Shown here in pieces: positions 1 to 6,239 of a stretch of DNA of 7,309 nt. Below the pieces are notes generated by a model. That model did not search any database and had not been told where the DNA came from. It saw nothing but the letters and a program-made list of their open reading frames with translations. The stretch lies in NCBI GenBank assembly GCA_029884515.1, contig JAOUHR010000085.1:1-7309 (forward strand), in the 5' to 3' direction. Position 1 is the first letter of the stretch, and each line of letters opens with the position of its first letter. The stretch is from Gemmatimonadota bacterium (lineage in GTDB: Bacteria; Gemmatimonadota; Gemmatimonadetes; Gemmatimonadales; Gemmatimonadaceae). The translations under genes were made by a program, and so were the position numbers.

Positions 1-76
1 GCGCGAGGAGGCCGCTCGCGGGCGCGCGCGGCTGCCGCGCGTCCGCCGCGGGAGCGGGAGCCGCGCGGTCGCTCAT
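1..76 (-). CDS. Partial CDS, N-terminus of an unidentified protein (runs off left edge)
   Basis: An ATG at 76-74 overlaps the TGA stop of the S9 peptidase (75-73) in an ATGA arrangement. The frame stays open for all 25 codons to the window edge. The visible residues begin MSDRAAPAPAADARQ and are rich in Ala, Pro and Arg, like a disordered N-terminal tail, and end in a short Gly-Leu-Leu-Ala stretch that could begin a hydrophobic segment. The four-base overlap matches the other junctions of this minus-strand cluster and is the main reason for calling a gene. No domain can be recognised. In such GC-rich DNA a 25-codon open frame can occur by chance, so the call is moderate and no function is proposed. 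Confidence 0.5.
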   Translation of the reverse strand, partial: MSDRAAPAPAADARQPRAPASGLLA

Positions 77-2424
77 CGCCCCGCCTTGCTCCCGTTGGGG
101 CCGATCGTGCGGTCGAAGAGCTCGAGGATCCGCCGGTACTCGTCGGTCCACGAGCTCGGACGTTCGAAGCCGTGGTTCTCCACGGGGTAGACCGCCATCT
201 CCCAGTCGGTCTTGCCGAGTTCGATCAGCCGCTGCGCGAGCTGCACCACGTCCTGGAACTGCACGTTGGTGTCCACCATCCCGTGCGCGATCAGGAGGGG
301 GTCCTCCAGGCCCTCGGCGAAGAAGATCGGCGACGACTTGCGGTACGCCTCCTTGTCGTCCTGCGGGAGGTTGAGGATGCGGCCGGTATAGCCGTGGTTG
401 TAGCTCGCCCAGTCGGTGACGGAGCGGAGGCCGGCGCCGGCGCCGAAGTACTGGGGCTTCGTGAAGAGCGCCATCAGCGTCATGAAGCCGCCGTAGCTGC
501 CGCCGTACATCCCGATCCGCTCGGGGTGGATCCCGAACCGCGCGGTGAGGTACTTGGAGCCGCTCACCTGGTCGTCGAGGTCCTTGCCGCCCATCCACCG
601 GTAGATCGCCGTGCGCCAGTCGCGGCCGTAGCCCGCCGAGCCGCGGTAGTCGATGTCGAGGACGGTGTAGCCCCTGGACGCGAGCAGGTGGTTGAACATG
701 TACTCGCGCGAGTACGTGGACCACCAGTTGTGCACGTTGTGCAGGTAGCCGGCGCCGTGGACGAAGATCACCGCCGCCCCGTTCGGCTGCGCGCCCACGA
801 GCTCCGGCCGGTAGAGCCGCGCGGGGACCTTGGTGCCGTCCTCGCCGTCGATCATCACGATGGGCGGCACCTTCCACGCGTACGAGCGGAACTCGGGCGT
901 GGTGGAGGTGGTGAGCTGGCTCATCGCGGGGGAGCCGACGCGCGCGAGGAAGAGCTCGGGGGGCGTGTTGGCGGTGGAGTAGACGTCCGCGATCGTCGCG
1001 CCGTCCGGGGCGATCACCGGATCGTGGCCGCCCTCGCCGCTGGTGATGCGCGTGCGGGGGCCGCCCGTCATCGCCATGCGGTACCCCTGCTTCGTGAAGG
1101 GCGAGGGCTCGCTGGTGACGAGGTCGAAGTGCACGTTGTCGGCGGCGCGGTCCACCTGCAGCACCTCCCAGTCGCCGCTCGTGAGCGCCCGCCTGTCGCT
1201 GCCGTCCGGGTTCGCGGAGTAGAGGTGTGCGTATCCCGTCGCCTCGCTGACGAACCACGCCTTCCCCTGCGGCGTCCAGCCGCTGCAGCCGAAGCAGGGG
1301 CCGTTCACCCACGCCTCGTCACGGAGCTCGTCCACCATCCGCATCGCCCCGTCCGCGGAGGCGACGGACCAGAGCCAGCGATTCTTGAAGTCGGCCGAGG
1401 TGACGGCCACGAGCGCGAAGCGGCCGTCGTCGCTCCAGTCGCCGACGTTCGCGCCGCCGGCGGGCTTCTTGTCGGGCGTGAGCTCGAGCCAGGTGACCTT
1501 CCCCGTCGCGATGTCGAGGTGGCCGACCTTCTGCGTGCCCTGCGCGTCGCCGACCTTCGTGCGGCCGGGGATCATGCGCGGGTAGCCGTCCTCATTGATG
1601 TAGTCCGGGACGTCGGAGCCCTTGGCGCCGGTGGCCGGCGTGAAGGTGGAGAGGAGCGCGCCCTTGCCGTCGGGCGAGAGCGAGAGCGAGCCGATGCGGT
1701 CGGCGGTCGGGATCCAGACCACCGGGAGGCGGCGCGCCTCGGCGGCGGCGCGATCGGCCTTCTGGATGGAGTCGGCGCGGAGCTGGTCGCGGACCACCTG
1801 GAGGAGGTCCTTCTGCTCCTCGGCGAGCGCGGCGCGCTGGCCCTTGGGTGGCTCGGGGTCCTTCGGCGCGGCGCCGCTCCGGAGGTCCGTCAGCTGGCGG
1901 GTGAGCCCGGTGGCGAGGTCGAAGGCGAAGGCGTTGTTCTCGCGGACGAAGTAGATCTCGCGCTCGTCGAGCGAGAACTTCGGGTTGCTCTCGGTGGCGA
2001 CGGTCTCCGTGATCCGGCGGAGCCGCAGCGTGGGGCGCGCGCTGGTGCGCAGCCAGAGGTCGCCGCTGGCGGAGACCACGGTGGACTGCCCGTTCCGCGT
2101 GCGCGGCCCGGTGGCGAGCATCGGCGCGATGGAGTCCATGTGCGCGTCGGTCACCGCCTCGGGCGTCGCGCCGGCGCGCGCGGCCACGCGATAGGGCTTG
2201 AGGTCCGCGTCCCAGGGCGAGCCGGGCGGGAGCCAGCGGAAGTAGATCCACTGCCCGTCGGCGGTGAAGCGCGCCTGCGAGGGCTCGCGGCCGTAGAGCT
2301 CGGGGCCGCGCATGATGCTCCTCACGGACAGGTCGAAGGCCGGCTGCTGCGCGCCGGGCGGCGCGGCGACGGCGGCGAGGAGGAGGGCGGGGAACGCGAG
2401 ACGGGAGGCGGTCGAACGACGCAT
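73..2424 (-). CDS. Secreted S9-family serine peptidase (prolyl oligopeptidase / acylaminoacyl-peptidase / DPP-IV type)
   Basis: This 783-aa protein is predicted to be an exported serine peptidase that cleaves peptides, probably short ones, in the periplasm or outside the cell. Residues 1-25 look like a signal peptide: MRRSTASR, a hydrophobic core around LAFPALLLAAVAA, and an ending in GAQQ. Residues about 50-520 form the beta-propeller part, with repeated strand motifs such as SPDGKGALL and WFVSEATGYAHLY. The C-terminal alpha/beta-hydrolase domain has HGAGY at about 556, DYRGSAGYGRDW from 592, the nucleophile in GGSYGG (Ser643), Asp718 in HGMVDTNVQ and His751 in ENHGF. The full triad and a length normal for S9 argue for an active enzyme. 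A Cys-x-x-Cys pair (377/380, PCFGCSGW) lies in the propeller and could form a disulfide. I chose the ATG at 2424 because it sits directly before the signal peptide. An in-frame GTG at 2532 would add 36 Pro/Arg-rich residues ahead of it. That GTG overlaps the ATPase stop, so it cannot be excluded. The exact S9 subfamily and substrate cannot be told from sequence alone. Confidence 0.93.
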   Translation of the reverse strand: MRRSTASRLAFPALLLAAVAAPPGAQQPAFDLSVRSIMRGPELYGREPSQARFTADGQWIYFRWLPPGSPWDADLKPYRVAARAGATPEAVTDAHMDSIAPMLATGPRTRNGQSTVVSASGDLWLRTSARPTLRLRRITETVATESNPKFSLDEREIYFVRENNAFAFDLATGLTRQLTDLRSGAAPKDPEPPKGQRAALAEEQKDLLQVVRDQLRADSIQKADRAAAEARRLPVVWIPTADRIGSLSLSPDGKGALLSTFTPATGAKGSDVPDYINEDGYPRMIPGRTKVGDAQGTQKVGHLDIATGKVTWLELTPDKKPAGGANVGDWSDDGRFALVAVTSADFKNRWLWSVASADGAMRMVDELRDEAWVNGPCFGCSGWTPQGKAWFVSEATGYAHLYSANPDGSDRRALTSGDWEVLQVDRAADNVHFDLVTSEPSPFTKQGYRMAMTGGPRTRITSGEGGHDPVIAPDGATIADVYSTANTPPELFLARVGSPAMSQLTTSTTPEFRSYAWKVPPIVMIDGEDGTKVPARLYRPELVGAQPNGAAVIFVHGAGYLHNVHNWWSTYSREYMFNHLLASRGYTVLDIDYRGSAGYGRDWRTAIYRWMGGKDLDDQVSGSKYLTARFGIHPERIGMYGGSYGGFMTLMALFTKPQYFGAGAGLRSVTDWASYNHGYTGRILNLPQDDKEAYRKSSPIFFAEGLEDPLLIAHGMVDTNVQFQDVVQLAQRLIELGKTDWEMAVYPVENHGFERPSSWTDEYRRILELFDRTIGPNGSKAGR

Positions 2425-2482
2425 CGGGCGGACGGGTTCGAGTGCGGGCGCGGGCGTTGTGCGCCGCGCGGTGGGGACTTCC

Positions 2483-2488
2483 AATGTA
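2483..2488 (-). promoter_or_regulatory. Candidate -10 element for the S9 peptidase gene
   Basis: The minus strand reads TACATT here, in the 104-bp gap between the ATPase stop and the peptidase ATG. It matches the sigma70 TAnnnT pattern and is the most A/T-rich hexamer in a very GC-rich stretch. It would place the transcript start near 2476, giving a leader of about 50 nt to the ATG at 2424. It lies downstream of the alternative GTG at 2532, so it supports the shorter start. No convincing -35 box is seen. Confidence 0.4.
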
Positions 2489-2528
2489 CGACCCGCAGGC
2501 GGGGGACGCTCGGGGCGCCGCGGTGCGC

Positions 2529-3353
2529 TCACCCCGGCTCCCCGGCGCGCAGGTGGCGGAGGTAGCGCTCCGGCGCCTGCAGGAAGTCGCGGGTCACGCG
2601 CACGTGCTCGAGCTCGTCGAACGGCACGATGCGCGGCGGCTGCTCGTCGAACGACCAGGTCACGGCGCCCGGGAACGCGAGCAGGATCGGCGAGTGCGTG
2701 GCGATCACGAACTGCGCGCCCTGGCCCACCATCTCCTGCAGCATGACGAGCATCGCGAGCTGCGAGGTGGGGGAGAGCGGGGCCTCGGGCTCGTCGAGGA
2801 GGTAGAGCCCGTCCGGCACGAAGCGCGCGCGGAAGAGGGTGAGGAAGCTCTCGCCGTGCGAGTTGGCGTCGAGGTCGGCGCCGTACCGGCGTTCCATCGC
2901 GGCGAGCGAGGCGCGCAGGGGGCCGAGCTTGAGCGTCTTCGCCTGCGCGCTGCGGTCGGCGTACTCCCCGTCCACCGCGGCGATCTCGCGGAGCAGCTCG
3001 GCGCGCTGCATCGCGAGGGCCTTGGTGAAGCCGAAGAAGTCCTCGGCGCGGAGGAAGAAGCCGCGATGGGTGCGCCTGGACTTCGCGGCCCAGGTGAGCC
3101 GCATCGCGCCGGCGAGCGCGCGCGCGTGCCCGAGCGTGGCGTCGGCCTCGAGCCGCTCGCTGCCGACGGCCGGCAGGCGCGCGGCCGCGGCGAGTCCCTC
3201 GAGCAGGGTGGACTTCCCCGAGCCGTTCTCGCCCACGAAGCAGGTGACCGCGCTGGTGAACGCGAGGCGCCGCACCGCCCGGACGGCGGGCACGCTGAAG
3301 GGGTACGCGTGCGCGTCGGCGGGCGGCGCGAGGGCGAGCTCGCGGAGGATCAC
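2529..3353 (-). CDS. AAA/ABC-type ATPase, COG3910-like (RecF/SMC-like nucleotide-binding protein)
   Basis: This is a soluble 274-aa P-loop ATPase with one nucleotide-binding domain. Walker A is GENGSGKST at residues 41-49. A short helical lid follows (about 100-160, with FFLRAEDFFGF and charged helices). The signature loop is NSHGESF at 164-170, Walker B is LYLLDEPE at 183-190, and the H-loop is ATHS at 218-221. The SHGES signature followed by a GLYLLDEPEAxLS Walker B is typical of the COG3910 group of predicted ATPases, related to the ABC/Rad50 class. There are no membrane segments and no long coiled coil, so it is neither an exporter subunit nor a full SMC protein. The GTG at 3353 overlaps the cstA TGA (3352-3350) as GTGA, which fixes the start by translational coupling. 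An upstream in-frame start at 3425 would run deep into cstA and is unlikely. The cellular role is unknown for the family as I know it. The location, coupled behind a transporter gene and ahead of a peptidase gene, gives no firm clue. Confidence 0.9.
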   Translation of the reverse strand: MILRELALAPPADAHAYPFSVPAVRAVRRLAFTSAVTCFVGENGSGKSTLLEGLAAAARLPAVGSERLEADATLGHARALAGAMRLTWAAKSRRTHRGFFLRAEDFFGFTKALAMQRAELLREIAAVDGEYADRSAQAKTLKLGPLRASLAAMERRYGADLDANSHGESFLTLFRARFVPDGLYLLDEPEAPLSPTSQLAMLVMLQEMVGQGAQFVIATHSPILLAFPGAVTWSFDEQPPRIVPFDELEHVRVTRDFLQAPERYLRHLRAGEPG

Positions 3354-5410
3354 GCCGTGGCGCGGGCCGTGAAGGGCACCTCGCTGGAGACCATCGGCTT
3401 GCGGCCCCCGAGCACGGCGGACCATTCCCGGATGGAGTCGATGAGGATCACGATCACCGAGACCATGAAGAAGGCCGCGACCGCGGCGTCGAGCCGGTCG
3501 TTGAACATCAGTCGCGCCGCGCCCGCCGCATCGGTCACGCCGCCCGGCAGCTCACCCATCGCCACCCGCTCGGCGACCCACCGCGCATGCGAGAGGAACC
3601 CGAGCTTGGGATCCACGTGGAAGATCTTCTGCCAGCCGGCGGTCATGGTGACGATCACCAGCCAGCACATCGGGAGGATCGTCATCCAGGCGTACCTCGC
3701 CTTCCCCATCTTGATGATCACCGTGGTGCCCACGCAGAGCGCGACCGTGGCGAGCAGCTGGTTCGCGATGCCGAAGAGCGGCCAGAGCGAGTTGATGCCG
3801 CCGAGGGGGTCGGTGACGCCCTGGTAGAGGAAGTAGCCCCACATCGAGACGAAGATCGCGCTCGAGATCACCACGGCCGGATACCAGGACACGCGTCCGA
3901 AGGGCGCCCAGACGTGCTTGAGCAGGTCCTGCAGCATGAAGCGGCCCACGCGCGTGCCCGCGTCCACGGTGGTGAGGATGAAGAGCGCCTCGAACATGAG
4001 CGCGAAGTGGTACCAGAGCGCCATCGCGGCGTCGCCGCCGAGGACGTCGGCGAAGATCTTCGCCATCCCCACCGCGAGCGAGGGGGCGCCGCCGGTGCGC
4101 GAGAGGAGCGACACCTCCTGCACCTGCTGCGCGAGGTGCGTGAGCTCGGCGGGGCTGAGCACGAAGCCCCACGTGGCGATCACCGTGGCGGCGCTCTCCG
4201 CCGTGGTCCCGAGCACGCCGGCGGGCGCATTGATGGCGAAGTAGACGCCGGGAGTGAGCACGCAGGCGGCGATCAATGCCATGATCGCGACGAGCGACTC
4301 GGTGAGCATCGCGCCGTAGCCGATCATGCGCGCGTCCTTCTCGTTCTCGAGGATCTTGGGCGTGGTGCCCGAGGAGATGAGCGCGTGGAACCCGGAGATC
4401 GCGCCGCAGGCGATGGTGATGAAGACGAAGGGGAAGACCTTGCCCGCGAAGACGGGTCCGGTGCCGTCGATGAACTGGGTGACGGCCGGCATCTGCAGGG
4501 GCGGGAGGACGAACAGGATGCCCGCCGCGAGGGCGACCACCACGCCGATCTTCACGAACGCCGAGAGGTAGTCGCGCGGCGCGAGGAGCAGCCAGACGGG
4601 GATCACCGACGCGGCGAACCCGTAGATCATCACGCTGAAGGCGAGCGTGGTGCCGCTCAGCGTGAACAGGGGGCCGAGCACGGCGTTGTCCGCCGCCCAC
4701 TTGCCCGAGTAGAGCGCGAGGACCAGCAGGGCGATGCCGATCGCACTCACCTCGAGCACGCGGCCGGGACGGAGGTACTTGAGGTAGACGCCCATCACCA
4801 TCGCGATGGGCACGGTGAGCGCGATGGTCACGGTGCCCCACGGGCTCTGCCGCAGCGCGTTCACCACCACCAGCGCCAGCACGGAGATCAGGATGATCAT
4901 GATCCCCAGCACGGCCACGAGCGCGGTGTAGCCGGCGACGGGGCCGATCTCCTCCTTGGCCATCTGGCCGAGCGACTTGCCGTCGCGCCGCACCGAGGAG
5001 CAGAGGATCACCATGTCCTGCACGGCGCCGCCGAGCACCACGCCGATGATGATCCAGAGCGTGCCGGGGAGGAAGCCGAACTGCGCGGCGAGCGTGGGAC
5101 CGACGAGCGGTCCGGGGCCCGCGATGGCGGCGAAGTGGTGCCCGAAGACGATCCACTTGTTGGTCGGATGGAAGTCGCGGCCGTCCGCGAGACGCTCGGC
5201 GGGCGTCGAGCGGTCGGTGTCAAGCGCGAAGATCTTCGCCGCGATGATCTTGCTGTAGAACCGGTAACCCACCACGTAGGTGCAGACGGCGGCGGTCAGG
5301 AGCCAGGCGGCGCTGATCGTCTCGCCCTTGCTGAGGCCGAGGTGGGCGAAGGCGCCGGCGCCGACGAGCGAGATGACGGCCCAGATCAGGGCCGAGAACC
5401 ATCGGGGCAT
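3350..5410 (-). CDS. cstA: CstA-family carbon starvation protein (peptide or pyruvate transporter)
   Basis: This 686-aa polytopic inner-membrane protein has the hallmarks of the CstA/BtsT family. They are RFYSKI at 50-55, a DGRDFxPTNKWxxFGHH block from 76 leading into AAIAGPGPLVGP (94-105), then SGFHALISSGTTPK, DARMIGYGAMLTES, VDAGTRVGRFMLQD and LWPLFGIANQLLA. Roughly 15-18 hydrophobic stretches span the chain, and the length is close to that of E. coli CstA (about 700 aa). E. coli members take up peptides (CstA) or pyruvate with protons (BtsT) under carbon limitation. Sequence inspection does not settle which substrate applies here. The ATG at 5410 has only a weak GGGA upstream. It is the first gene of the minus-strand cluster, with a candidate TAGAAT -10 about 35 bases upstream, and its stop overlaps the ATPase start. 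The small YbdD/YjiX-type gene (DUF466) that often follows cstA is absent. Confidence 0.95.
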   Translation of the reverse strand: MPRWFSALIWAVISLVGAGAFAHLGLSKGETISAAWLLTAAVCTYVVGYRFYSKIIAAKIFALDTDRSTPAERLADGRDFHPTNKWIVFGHHFAAIAGPGPLVGPTLAAQFGFLPGTLWIIIGVVLGGAVQDMVILCSSVRRDGKSLGQMAKEEIGPVAGYTALVAVLGIMIILISVLALVVVNALRQSPWGTVTIALTVPIAMVMGVYLKYLRPGRVLEVSAIGIALLVLALYSGKWAADNAVLGPLFTLSGTTLAFSVMIYGFAASVIPVWLLLAPRDYLSAFVKIGVVVALAAGILFVLPPLQMPAVTQFIDGTGPVFAGKVFPFVFITIACGAISGFHALISSGTTPKILENEKDARMIGYGAMLTESLVAIMALIAACVLTPGVYFAINAPAGVLGTTAESAATVIATWGFVLSPAELTHLAQQVQEVSLLSRTGGAPSLAVGMAKIFADVLGGDAAMALWYHFALMFEALFILTTVDAGTRVGRFMLQDLLKHVWAPFGRVSWYPAVVISSAIFVSMWGYFLYQGVTDPLGGINSLWPLFGIANQLLATVALCVGTTVIIKMGKARYAWMTILPMCWLVIVTMTAGWQKIFHVDPKLGFLSHARWVAERVAMGELPGGVTDAAGAARLMFNDRLDAAVAAFFMVSVIVILIDSIREWSAVLGGRKPMVSSEVPFTARATA

Positions 5411-5427
5411 CAGGGATCCCGGTTCGG

Positions 5428-5459
5428 GTGGACGTTGCAGGCCGATTCTACGCGTCCAC
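5428..5459. repeat. Inverted repeat flanking the cstA -10 element (operator candidate)
   Basis: Two perfect 7-bp arms, GTGGACG at 5428-5434 and CGTCCAC at 5453-5459, are separated by 18 bp. The candidate cstA -10 hexamer lies within the spacer, so a dimeric regulator bound to both arms would cover the promoter. The arms do not extend further and the spacing is long, so chance remains possible in GC-rich DNA. Confidence 0.3.
5445..5450 (-). promoter_or_regulatory. Candidate -10 element for cstA
   Basis: The minus strand reads TAGAAT, one mismatch from the sigma70 consensus TATAAT, in otherwise GC-rich DNA. It would give a transcript start near 5438 and a leader of about 28 nt before the cstA ATG at 5410. 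No clear -35 box is present 16-18 bp upstream, so the promoter may depend on an activator or use an unfamiliar -35. Confidence 0.5.
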
Positions 5460-5499
5460 TCGGCATCCCGCGAGGGGTTCGCCGTGGAGCGGTGCCCGT

Positions 5500-5520
5500 C
5501 GCCCGATTAGCTTTCGGGCG
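5500..5520. repeat. 21-bp perfect-arm palindrome over the plus-strand -10 region
   Basis: The arms CGCCCGA (5500-5506) and TCGGGCG (5514-5520) are exact reverse complements around a 7-base centre, TTAGCTT. It lies 22 bp upstream of the GTG of the exported 209-aa protein. It could be an operator over the promoter, or a stem-loop if transcribed. It lacks a T-tract on either side, so it is not a standard intrinsic terminator. Confidence 0.4.
5508..5513 (+). promoter_or_regulatory. Candidate -10 element for the exported 209-aa protein gene
   Basis: TAGCTT fits the TAnnnT pattern shared with the two minus-strand candidates (TAGAAT and TACATT). It would start transcription near 5520, with a leader of about 24 nt before the GTG at 5543. 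It forms the centre of a palindrome with 7-bp arms. No convincing -35 box is seen. Confidence 0.4.
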
Positions 5521-5542
5521 TGGTCCCTCCTGCCCTCCGCCC

Positions 5543-6172
5543 GTGACGATAGAGACCGTACGCCATCGCGCGCCGCTCGCCCTGGCCGCCGCCCTGCTGC
5601 TCGCGGTGCCCACGCTGGCCTCGGCGCAGGACCCCACGGCCGCCGCCGTCTCCGGCCCGCTGCTCAGCCCCTTCGCCGCGGCGCGCGTGGCGATCGTCCC
5701 CGTGCAGCTCTGGCGTGCGGACACGATGGCGTGGAGCAAGGCGCTCGTCTGGAGCGAGGTGCGGAATGCGCTCGACTCGGCCGTGTCCATGCAGCTGCGG
5801 GAACGTGGGCTCGGCAAGCGCTGGGCGTACGCCGAGGACGTCGTGCGGAGCGCCAAGCGCAATCCCACCTACGCGAGCGACCCGTACGCGCTCGGCGCCA
5901 CCCGCTGGCGTGCCGTGCCGCCCAAGGCGGGCGAGGCCCTGCCGGGCCTGCTCGCCGACAACCTCCGGACGGTGACGGCGCTCGGCGACACGCGCTATGC
6001 GCTCATCCCCGTGGAACTGCGTGCCGCCGGCGACGCGGTGGTGCTGCGCCTCGTGCTCGCCGACACGCGCGCGCGCACCGTGGTCTGGGCGGGCGACCTG
6101 ATCTCCCCTGCCGGCCCAGGGATGATCGAGGCCCTCGCGACGCGCGTGGCCGACCTCATCATCGAGCCCTGA
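5543..6172 (+). CDS. Exported protein of unknown function, 209 aa
   Basis: I do not recognise a named family. Residues 1-28 form a classical signal peptide: a short charged start (VTIETVRHR), a hydrophobic core (APLALAAALLLAV) and an ASA|QD cleavage site, leaving about 181 mature residues. There is no lipobox cysteine, so it is probably periplasmic or secreted and not a lipoprotein. The mature chain alternates strands and helices. A first strand is ARVAIVPVQ (47-55), a helix is around EVRNALDSAVSMQLRERG (72-89), and paired strands are RYALIPVELR (151-160) and VLRLVLADTRARTVVWAGD (167-185), followed by a C-terminal helix. A 'strand, then LxLADTRxxxVVWxG' pattern recalls CsgG/LpoB/TolB-N-like envelope proteins, but this is only a resemblance by eye. 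The GTG at 5543 is chosen because it directly precedes the signal peptide. The frame is open much further upstream, but only as antisense to cstA. No Shine-Dalgarno sequence is visible. It diverges from cstA and lies 67 bp before the isocitrate dehydrogenase gene, with which it may be cotranscribed. Confidence 0.82.
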   Translation: MTIETVRHRAPLALAAALLLAVPTLASAQDPTAAAVSGPLLSPFAAARVAIVPVQLWRADTMAWSKALVWSEVRNALDSAVSMQLRERGLGKRWAYAEDVVRSAKRNPTYASDPYALGATRWRAVPPKAGEALPGLLADNLRTVTALGDTRYALIPVELRAAGDAVVLRLVLADTRARTVVWAGDLISPAGPGMIEALATRVADLIIEP

Positions 6173-6211
6173 GCTCGCGGCGCGCCGTCCGGCGCCGGTC
6201 CCTCGACGTCC

Positions 6212-6238
6212 ATCCAACGTTCCCACCGAATCCAACGT
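6212..6238 (+). repeat. 9-bp direct repeat before the isocitrate dehydrogenase start
   Basis: ATCCAACGT occurs at 6212-6220 and again at 6230-6238, a period of 18 bp, ending two bases before the ATG at 6240. The intergenic stretch 6173-6239 otherwise holds only a 10-bp GC palindrome (CGGCGCGCCG, 6178-6187) and no terminator or clear -10 element. The repeat could be a regulator or ribosome-related site, or chance. Confidence 0.3.
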
Positions 6239-6239
6239 G

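Noticed and set aside
1285..1296. Cys-x-x-Cys in the S9 peptidase as a redox or metal site
   Set aside because: A lone CFGC pair in a propeller blade of an exported protein is better explained as a possible disulfide, and no thioredoxin-like or zinc-ribbon context surrounds it.
172..2565. Long plus-strand open frame (about 797 codons) opposite the S9 peptidase gene
   Set aside because: Its translation is Arg/Val/Ala/Gly/His-rich with no domain or motif. It is the antisense shadow expected in very GC-rich DNA, while the minus strand carries an intact catalytic triad and signal peptide.
3354..3425. Longer N-terminus for the ATPase starting at 3425
   Set aside because: It would overlap cstA coding sequence by about 75 bases with an Arg/Gly-rich tail unlike the family. 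The GTG at 3353 gives a clean four-base overlap and begins just before the first strand.
2442..3827. Plus-strand open frame of about 461 codons opposite the ATPase gene
   Set aside because: No recognisable motifs, biased composition, and the opposite strand encodes all the ATPase landmarks.
3587..5542. Plus-strand open frame opposite cstA that continues into the exported-protein gene
   Set aside because: The upstream 650 codons are charged, His/Asp/Glu/Arg-rich antisense sequence to cstA. The genuine protein begins at the GTG at 5543, where a signal peptide starts.
5507..6172. Minus-strand open frames opposite the exported-protein gene
   Set aside because: They lack domains and start signals, and the plus strand has a signal peptide and coherent secondary-structure pattern.
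6178..6187. GC palindrome CGGCGCGCCG after the exported-protein gene as a terminator
   Set aside because: It has no loop and no following T-tract. Ten-base G/C palindromes are common by chance at this composition.
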